Shown one piece after another: positions 7,003 to 11,479 of a stretch of DNA of 11,479 nt. Position 1 is the stretch's first letter. Every line of letters starts with the position of its first letter. The position numbers were made by a program, and so were the translations under genes. Below the pieces are notes generated by a model, which did not search any database, was not told the origin of the DNA, and was given only the letters and a program-made list of their open reading frames with translations. Origin of the DNA: Gemmatimonadota bacterium. GTDB taxonomy: Bacteria > Gemmatimonadota > Gemmatimonadetes > Palauibacterales > Palauibacteraceae. Location of the stretch: contig JARFPW010000307.1 in the NCBI GenBank assembly GCA_029288095.1, positions 1 to 11,479 of the forward strand, written 5' to 3'.

Positions 7003-8169
7003 ATGGAGAGCATGATTTATCTCGATCACGCGGCATCATCGCCCCTCCGGCCGGAAGTCTGGCAGGCGATGGCTGAGGTCGTGGGCACGGCTGATTTCAA
7101 TGCCGCGTCCATGCACGCGTGCGGGAGAGGTGCTCAGGAGATCCTCGAGCGGGCGCGGTCCGACATCGCCGAGGCCGTGGGGGCTGCGCGGGGAGAAGTG
7201 TTCTTCACGGCGGGTGGAACAGCCTCGGACAACGTCGCGATCCTCGGCTTTGCCCGGCGGCGGCTGGCGGAGAAGCCGCTGCTCGTTACCGCCGCGATCG
7301 AACACAAAGCGGTGCTTGAGGCGGCACGACAAGCGACCCGTGAGGGCGCCGACCTCGAGGTTCTCCCGGTCGACGAGCATGGTCAGGTCGAGCCGGCGTC
7401 GCTCGACGCGATCCTCGAATCCGCTGCCGGCCGGCCGACACTGGTCTCGATCATGTGGGCCAACAACGAGGTCGGGACGATTCAGGCGATCCCTGAGCTC
7501 GTGGAGATCGCGCATCGTCGGGGGGCGCTGTTTCATTCGGACGCGGTTCAGGGGTTCGGAAAGCTGGACATGCGTCGCGACACCGCGCCAGTCGACATGC
7601 TCACAGCGACTGCACACAAGCTGGGCGGTCCGGTGGGCATCGGTGTGCTCGTCTGCCGGCGTGGTACGGGCCTCGAGCCGCTGGTGTTCGGCGGGACGCA
7701 GGAGCGGGGAGTGTGGCCAGGGACCCAGAATCCTGTCGGCGCCGTGGGGTTCGCCCGGGCGGTGCAGCTATGCGTCGCTGAACGGACTTCACACATCCCG
7801 CACTTCGTGGCGATGCGCGATTCCCTTGCCGCGCGGTTTCTCGAGGAGATCCCGGGTCTGGTGATCCATGCCGGCGGCGCTGCCCAGCGCCTTCCCAACC
7901 TGCTGAGCGTAGGTATTCCAGCCTGCGACCAGGCGACGCTGCTCGTTGCCCTCGACATGGCAGGAGTGGCGGTCAGCAGTGGATCTGCGTGCAGCAGCGG
8001 AACCGCGTCGGGGTCACACGTGCTGAATGCCATGGGCATCGGGAACGAGGAGGACTACTCGGTGGTCCGCCTCAGCTTCGGCCCGAGCACCTCCGACGAA
8101 GAGGTCCGGATTGCCGGAGATGCAGTCATCTCGGCCGTAGCGAGCGCGCGCACGGCGTTCGCGAACTGA
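7003..8169 (+). CDS. Cysteine desulfurase (NifS/IscS family), probable sulfur donor to MnmA
   Basis: This 388-residue PLP enzyme converts L-cysteine to alanine and passes the sulfur on as a persulfide. The N-terminal signature IYLDHAASSPLRPEV, the phosphate-binding GGTASDN, the NNEVGTIQ segment, the PLP lysine Lys206 in ATAHKLGGP and the active-site Cys330 in SSGSACSSGTASGSHVL are all present. The SSGSACSSG loop is typical of group I desulfurases. The ATG at 7003 has AGGAG 11 bases upstream; ATG 7012 is an alternative that would remove three residues and is equally compatible with the family N-terminus. mnmA starts two bases after the stop, the same arrangement as the Bacillus yrvO-mnmA pair, in which the desulfurase gives sulfur directly to MnmA without Tus relay proteins. 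A broader role in iron-sulfur assembly cannot be excluded. Confidence 0.93.
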   Translation: MESMIYLDHAASSPLRPEVWQAMAEVVGTADFNAASMHACGRGAQEILERARSDIAEAVGAARGEVFFTAGGTASDNVAILGFARRRLAEKPLLVTAAIEHKAVLEAARQATREGADLEVLPVDEHGQVEPASLDAILESAAGRPTLVSIMWANNEVGTIQAIPELVEIAHRRGALFHSDAVQGFGKLDMRRDTAPVDMLTATAHKLGGPVGIGVLVCRRGTGLEPLVFGGTQERGVWPGTQNPVGAVGFARAVQLCVAERTSHIPHFVAMRDSLAARFLEEIPGLVIHAGGAAQRLPNLLSVGIPACDQATLLVALDMAGVAVSSGSACSSGTASGSHVLNAMGIGNEEDYSVVRLSFGPSTSDEEVRIAGDAVISAVASARTAFAN

Positions 8170-8171
8170 CC

Positions 8172-9359
8172 ATGGCCGATTCAATTCTCGTCGCGATGTC
8201 CGGCGGTGTCGATTCCAGCGTGGCGGCAGCCATCCTCGTGGAGCGGGGAGAGCGTGTCGTCGGAGCCACCCTGAAGACATTCTGCTATTCCGAAGTCGCG
8301 GGCCCCGGCAAGACATGCTGCGGACTCGAGGGAATTGCCGATGCGCGGTCGGTGGCGGCCCGCCTGGGGATTCCGCACATGGTGTTCGACGTGGAGAAGG
8401 AATTCACCGACGACGTCATCGATGACTTCGTAAGCGAATACGCCGCCGGTCGCACTCCGATTCCCTGTGTCCGCTGCAACAGCTTCACGAAGTTCCGGGA
8501 CCTGGTGCGGCGAGCCGATTCCCTCGGCTGCGAAGCGATCGCGACGGGGCACTACGCCCGGGTCGTCCGCCATGACGGCACACCGTTACTCGCCCGCGCA
8601 GGCGATGACAGGAAGGACCAGACCTACTTCCTGTGGGGAATTCCGCGGGATGTCCTTACACGCCTCCATCTTCCGATCGGTGATCTTCGGAAGCCGGCCG
8701 TCAGGGACGCAGCGCGCCGAATCGGCCTGGTCACGGCCGACAAGCCAGAGTCGTTCGAAATATGCTTCGTACCGGACAACGATTATGCGGGTGTTCTGCG
8801 TCGCTACCTCGGCGATGATCATCCGGCGCTGCTGCCGGGATCATTCGTGACCGAGGACGGCGAGCCGTGCGGGCAGCATGACGGGTACGCTCGATTCACC
8901 GTCGGGCAGCGGAAGGGCCTGCCGGGCGGGTACCCGGAGCCGATGTTCGTCCTCGCGATCCGACCCGAGCCGAAGGAAGTCGTGATCGGGCCTCGGGAGG
9001 CGCTGGCCACCTCCGCCCTGGTTGCCGGTGCGGCGAACTGGCTGACTGATCCTCCTGCCGCGGGGGACGAACTCGGCGTGAGGATCCGGCACGGCGCACC
9101 GATAGTCCCGGCGCGCCTTACGTCCTGCGGACCGGACGGTTTCGAGCTGGAGCTACTCCTTCCCCAGGATGCCGTTACACCGGGTCAGAGTGCCGTCCTC
9201 TACCGGGATGACGTGGTGGTCGGTGGCGGCGTCATTCACTCGGCCGGCCCGGCCGCAGATCAGTGCTTGAGCCCCTCGGCGTCGGCCAACCGTTCAAGGG
9301 CCTCCTTGCCCTCTTCCGACAGGTCACTCGGCACGCGGATCGCCACTCGTACCAGCTGA
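8172..9359 (+). CDS. mnmA: tRNA-specific 2-thiouridylase MnmA, with unusual C-terminal extension
   Basis: MnmA activates U34 of tRNAs for Lys, Glu and Gln with ATP and installs sulfur at C2. The PP-loop is AMSGGVDSS (8-16). The cysteines of the active site are Cys102 in PCVRCNSFTKF and Cys198 in SFEICFVPDN, matching E. coli Cys102 and Cys199; Cys99 makes a CxxC with Cys102. ATGHYARV, DRKDQTYFLW and FTVGQRKGL are further family hallmarks. I use the ATG at 8172, two bases after the desulfurase stop, because the longer frame from 7989 lies inside that gene. The recognisable family sequence ends near GGGVIHSAG (about residue 360). The frame then continues about 33 Ser/Arg-rich residues to TGA 9357-9359, running 100 bases antisense to the end of dnaJ. 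That tail is probably not conserved. A TGA in another frame at 9268-9270 would be reached by a one-base shift. Confidence 0.93.
   Translation: MADSILVAMSGGVDSSVAAAILVERGERVVGATLKTFCYSEVAGPGKTCCGLEGIADARSVAARLGIPHMVFDVEKEFTDDVIDDFVSEYAAGRTPIPCVRCNSFTKFRDLVRRADSLGCEAIATGHYARVVRHDGTPLLARAGDDRKDQTYFLWGIPRDVLTRLHLPIGDLRKPAVRDAARRIGLVTADKPESFEICFVPDNDYAGVLRRYLGDDHPALLPGSFVTEDGEPCGQHDGYARFTVGQRKGLPGGYPEPMFVLAIRPEPKEVVIGPREALATSALVAGAANWLTDPPAAGDELGVRIRHGAPIVPARLTSCGPDGFELELLLPQDAVTPGQSAVLYRDDVVVGGGVIHSAGPAADQCLSPSASANRSRASLPSSDRSLGTRIATRTS
9241..9255. repeat. GC-rich palindrome at the mnmA/dnaJ convergent junction
   Basis: CGGCCGG-C-CCGGCCG is a perfect seven-base inverted repeat around one base; as a hairpin it gives a six-base all-GC stem with a three-base loop. 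It lies in the last recognisable codons of mnmA and five bases beyond the dnaJ stop (9260-9262), where a shared terminator would be expected. Neither side has a T-run, so if it acts in termination it is not a standard intrinsic terminator. Confidence 0.35.
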
Positions 9360-10360
9360 TCGCCAACCTTGTCGCCCCTGGCGACACCCTGGCCCTTGAT
9401 CCGGAACATCGTCCCGCTCTGAGTGCCCGGAGGGATTCTCAGGACGATCCGCTTCTTGTCCACCGTGCGCACCTTGACGCGGGAACCGAGGGTCGCTTGC
9501 GCGAGGTTTATCGGGATTTCGCAGATGAGGTCGAGTCCGTCCCGTTCGAAGAACGCATCCTCCTTCACGCGGAATCTGACGATCAAGTCGCCCGGCCGGC
9601 CGCCCCCAGGTCCTCGCTCTCCCTGCCCGGTCACGCGCAGACGCGAGCTGTCCTCCGTTCCTGCCGGCACCGTGATGTTTATCTTCTTGCGTGTACTTAC
9701 CTCCCCGCGGCCCTGACACGCACTGCACAGCTTGCGCGGGATTTGCCCGCGTCCGAAGCAGGCGGGACAGGGTCGGGGCACGGAGAACGATCCCTGCCCG
9801 AACGTCACGGAGCCCCGACCCTGGCATTCCTCACACTTGTCCAGGGTGGAGCCGGGCGCGCCTCCCGTGCCGTCGCAGTTCGCGCAATCCTCCCGAATGG
9901 GGACCGTGATCGTGACCTTCCCGCCCCGCACCGCCTTGCGGAACGAGAGTTCGACGAGGTATTCGACGTCGCGGCCGCGCGCAGGTCCCTGGCGAGGCTC
10001 GCCCGTCTTCCGGCCAAAATCGAATATTGAACTGAAGATGTCGCCGATGCCGCCAAGGTCTTCGAACCGGAATCCGCGGCCGTCTCCCCCGGCCTGCCCC
10101 GGACGGGCCGTACCCGCGGGGAACCCACCGATCCCTCCGTAGCGGCGCAACTGGTCGTACTTCTTGCGGCTGTCCGGGTCCGACAGCACGGTATACGCCT
10201 CGGAAATCTCCTTGAATCGTTCGCCCGCAGCCTCGTTGTCAGGATTGGCATCCGGATGGTACTGTTTCGCCAGGTTACGGTAAGACTTCTTGATCTCGCC
10301 CTGAGAGGCCTTCTCGGCTACTCCAAGCGTGGCGTAATAATCCTTCGTCCGAGTCGCCAT
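9260..10360 (-). CDS. dnaJ: Chaperone protein DnaJ (type I Hsp40)
   Basis: This 366-residue co-chaperone delivers unfolded clients to DnaK and stimulates its ATPase. Residues 1-70 are the J domain, with HPD at 35-37 (KQYHPDANPDN). A Gly/Phe-rich linker follows (about 75-116, including GGIGDIFSSIFDFG). The zinc-finger domain has four complete CxxCxGxG repeats (Cys159/162, 176/179, 198/201, 212/215), followed by the substrate-binding beta domains. All parts of a canonical DnaJ are intact, so this is not a CbpA- or truncated-type protein. The start is the ATG at 10358-10360, four bases after the grpE stop; the frame extends upstream to 10492 but that part is antisense shadow of grpE. GAAGAG in the end of grpE is the likely binding site. 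Its stop lies inside the 3' tail of the oppositely oriented mnmA frame. Confidence 0.96.
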   Translation of the reverse strand: MATRTKDYYATLGVAEKASQGEIKKSYRNLAKQYHPDANPDNEAAGERFKEISEAYTVLSDPDSRKKYDQLRRYGGIGGFPAGTARPGQAGGDGRGFRFEDLGGIGDIFSSIFDFGRKTGEPRQGPARGRDVEYLVELSFRKAVRGGKVTITVPIREDCANCDGTGGAPGSTLDKCEECQGRGSVTFGQGSFSVPRPCPACFGRGQIPRKLCSACQGRGEVSTRKKINITVPAGTEDSSRLRVTGQGERGPGGGRPGDLIVRFRVKEDAFFERDGLDLICEIPINLAQATLGSRVKVRTVDKKRIVLRIPPGTQSGTMFRIKGQGVARGDKVGDQLVRVAIRVPSDLSEEGKEALERLADAEGLKH

Positions 10361-10364
10361 CGGA

Positions 10365-11003
10365 TTACTCTTCGGACTCCGGTTCCACGGTGAACCGGCG
10401 CACTTCGACCTGGGCGGGACGCACGAGGCGGCCCAGGAAGACATACCCGTCCACGAAGACACGTGACACTGTCTCGTCGAGATCCGGGTCATCTACCTCC
10501 GTGGTCAGGATGCCCTGGTGGACCTCGGGATCGAAGCGTTGATCCACCGCCTCGATCCGAGAGAGCCCGGCATCCTCCAATTGCTTCCGCAGGTTGCGCA
10601 GTATCAACTCGATGCCCTTGTCCAGAGCTTCGACGGAAGTGCTCTCGTGGGGTGTGTCGGCTACGCGCGCGAGATCGTCGAGCGTCGGGAGGATCCGTGA
10701 GGCCAGATCAGCCTGGGCGATTGTCCGCGACTCGCCCTTCTCCTTTCGAGTCCTCTTTCGGAAGTTCTCGAATTCGGCGACGAGTCGGAGGTGCCGATCC
10801 TGCAGTTCGCTGAGTTCGGCCTCCAGGGATATCTCCTCGTCGTCATCGGCTTCCGGTACGCCGACTACATCTACCGCCCCGGACGAAACGCCATCGGCGG
10901 TCTCCGGAGCCAGTCCTTCACTCGCGTCATCCGCCTGCTCGGTATCCGGATCTGCCTGCGGCACCGCGTCTTCCGCCTGGCGGTCCTTAAACGGGTTAAA
11001 CAC
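10365..11003 (-). CDS. grpE: Nucleotide exchange factor GrpE
   Basis: This 212-residue protein releases ADP from DnaK and acts as a homodimer and thermosensor. The N-terminal 55 or so residues are highly acidic and Ala-rich, probably disordered. A long coiled-coil segment follows (EAELSELQDRHLRLVAEFEN then FRKRTRKEKGE), then the four-helix region, and the C-terminal beta-wing that contacts DnaK (FDPEVHQGILTTE and VFVDGYVFLGRLVRPAQVEV). The start is a GTG (11001-11003), directly preceded by an in-frame TAG, so no longer protein is possible; GGAGG stands four bases upstream. Four bases separate its stop (10365-10367) from the dnaJ ATG, so the pair forms an operon. dnaK and hrcA are not seen in the window. 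Confidence 0.96.
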   Translation of the reverse strand: MFNPFKDRQAEDAVPQADPDTEQADDASEGLAPETADGVSSGAVDVVGVPEADDDEEISLEAELSELQDRHLRLVAEFENFRKRTRKEKGESRTIAQADLASRILPTLDDLARVADTPHESTSVEALDKGIELILRNLRKQLEDAGLSRIEAVDQRFDPEVHQGILTTEVDDPDLDETVSRVFVDGYVFLGRLVRPAQVEVRRFTVEPESEE

Positions 11004-11007
11004 CTAT

Positions 11008-11012
11008 CCTCC
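11008..11012 (-). promoter_or_regulatory. Ribosome binding site fixing the GTG start of grpE
   Basis: On the minus strand GGGAGGATAG directly precedes the GTG; the GGAGG core leaves a four-base spacer, somewhat short but workable. Together with the in-frame TAG at 11004-11006 it leaves no other start for the protein. Confidence 0.7.
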
Positions 11013-11029
11013 CGATCTGTCGATCTGGT

Positions 11030-11042
11030 TCACATCATGTGA
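11030..11042. promoter_or_regulatory. Perfect palindrome upstream of grpE, possible operator
   Basis: TCACAT-C-ATGTGA is a perfect six-base inverted repeat around one base, centred 33 bases before the grpE GTG. It does not resemble CIRCE (TTAGCACTC-N9-GAGTGCTAA), the site of the HrcA repressor, and I see no CIRCE in the spacer. Two direct copies of CGATCTG (11013-11019 and 11021-11027) lie between it and the gene. It could be a regulator site in the 5' leader or near the promoter, or chance; no -35/-10 pair is convincing here. Confidence 0.35.
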
Positions 11043-11054
11043 CGTGCCTCGGCA

Positions 11055-11070
11055 TCCCGAAGTTACGGGA
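11055..11070. repeat. Short hairpin between the hydrolase and grpE
   Basis: TCCCG-AAGTTA-CGGGA forms a five-base stem with a six-base loop. It lies 53-68 bases past the hydrolase stop on the minus strand, and could end that transcript, but no T-run follows in either direction. The remainder of the spacer 11004-11122 shows no other clear element. Confidence 0.25.
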
Positions 11071-11122
11071 CGCGTCGCCGGCTCCGGAATTTCATGGTCC
11101 GGCGCGACCCCGACAAGTCCGC

Positions 11123-11479
11123 TCACGCGGCGGACCGTTGACGCGCCCACTCGATCAAATCCGCGAACACCGCACCTGAAACCGGGTCGGCGTGCAGCGC
11201 ATGAAACGCATCCGCATACTCGATAACCGTGACATCCGGCAGTGCTTCACTCAGGCCTCTCGCAGCCTCTGTGCTCACGATTCGATCTTCTCCGGCCAGC
11301 AGCAGCAGGGTTGGCAAGGTCAGGCGATCCGCCTCGGTCACAAGCCGTCGTTGTTCAACTCCGATCGCGATCCAATGGGCGGCGCTGATGCGCCGCTGGA
11401 CCAGCGGGTCGGCGCCGTATGCTTCTTCTTCGGCGGGGTCCCGGAACAAGTCCGAGTCCAGAATCCCGGTTTCCAGACT
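11123..11479 (-). CDS. Alpha/beta hydrolase (lysophospholipase/monoacylglycerol lipase-like), C-terminal part (partial)
   Basis: The minus-strand frame is open from the window edge to a TGA at 11123-11125, giving 118 residues of the C-terminal part; the TTG at 11449 is not the real start because the frame continues upstream (SLETGILDSDLF). The segment EEAYGADPLVQRRISAAHW is typical of lid-to-core sequence in monoglyceride lipase/lysophospholipase-like serine hydrolases. The strand LPTLLLLAGEDRIV carries the catalytic Asp and ADAFHAL carries the catalytic His. The nucleophile Ser (GxSxG) would lie outside the window. It probably cleaves ester bonds in lipids, but the substrate is open. Its stop is 119 bases from the grpE start on the same strand, so read-through into grpE-dnaJ is possible. 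Confidence 0.85.
   Translation of the reverse strand, partial: SLETGILDSDLFRDPAEEEAYGADPLVQRRISAAHWIAIGVEQRRLVTEADRLTLPTLLLLAGEDRIVSTEAARGLSEALPDVTVIEYADAFHALHADPVSGAVFADLIEWARQRSAA

Noticed and set aside
7989..8171. N-terminal extension of mnmA inside the cysteine desulfurase gene
   Set aside because: The extra 61 residues are shadow of the desulfurase C-terminus, while ATG 8172 starts directly at the MnmA PP-loop strand as in the family.
9260..10030. Plus-strand 255-codon frame opposite dnaJ
   Set aside because: It overlaps a complete DnaJ with four zinc motifs, and its own translation has no family signal and an implausible composition.
11084..11112. Minus-strand promoter for grpE (TTGTCG, 17 bases, GAAATT)
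   Set aside because: Spacing is right but only four and three of six bases match the consensus boxes; too weak to claim.

Overview
This is a GC-rich bacterial chromosomal window, densely packed with genes. The longest stretch without an intact gene is 1476-1701, and part of that is the detached end of a broken gene, so no gene-free gap exceeds 300 bases. Three things point to a diderm, bacillithiol-type bacterium: a bacillithiol deacetylase, a MacA/MacB-like export system of the diderm type, and a type I DnaJ. The style of DnaJ, the split exporter and the TTG/GTG starts would suit Gemmatimonadota or a relative, but that is inference and no marker gene here proves it. I see no tRNA, rRNA, CRISPR array, insertion sequence, phage gene or integration site.

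Layout. Plus strand: the C-terminal end of a probable creatininase-family amidohydrolase (1-152); a small secreted protein of unknown function that overlaps it (145-846); a YIP1-family membrane protein starting at a TTG with a strong ribosome binding site (858-1475), whose last membrane helix is cut off by an in-frame TAG; then a likely transcription break with a weak hairpin. Next comes a tight run: MacA-like adaptor (1702-2991), LolD/MacB-type ATPase (2991-3707), two paralogous MacB/FtsX-type permeases (3715-4959, 4970-6226), bshB1 (6251-6973), a cysteine desulfurase (7003-8169) and mnmA (8172-9359). Gaps in this run are at most 29 bases, so it could be one transcript. Minus strand: dnaJ (9260-10360) and grpE (10365-11003) form a heat-shock operon converging on mnmA, with the 3' end of an alpha/beta hydrolase (11123-11479) upstream of them.

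How they work together. The adaptor, ATPase and two permeases should form one tripartite-style exporter or lipoprotein-type transporter with a heterodimeric membrane part. BshB1 makes the glucosaminyl-malate precursor of bacillithiol. The cysteine desulfurase next to mnmA probably gives sulfur directly to MnmA for 2-thiouridine at tRNA position 34, as with YrvO-MnmA of Bacillus. GrpE and DnaJ are co-chaperones of DnaK, which lies outside the window.

Most of the window is conserved, ordinary gene content. I do not see a clear undescribed system. The observations most worth checking are the in-frame TAG in the YIP1 gene, the unusual 3' end of mnmA running 100 bases antisense into dnaJ, the CxxC plus C cysteine pattern of MnmA, and the unknown secreted protein coupled to the creatininase and YIP1 genes.
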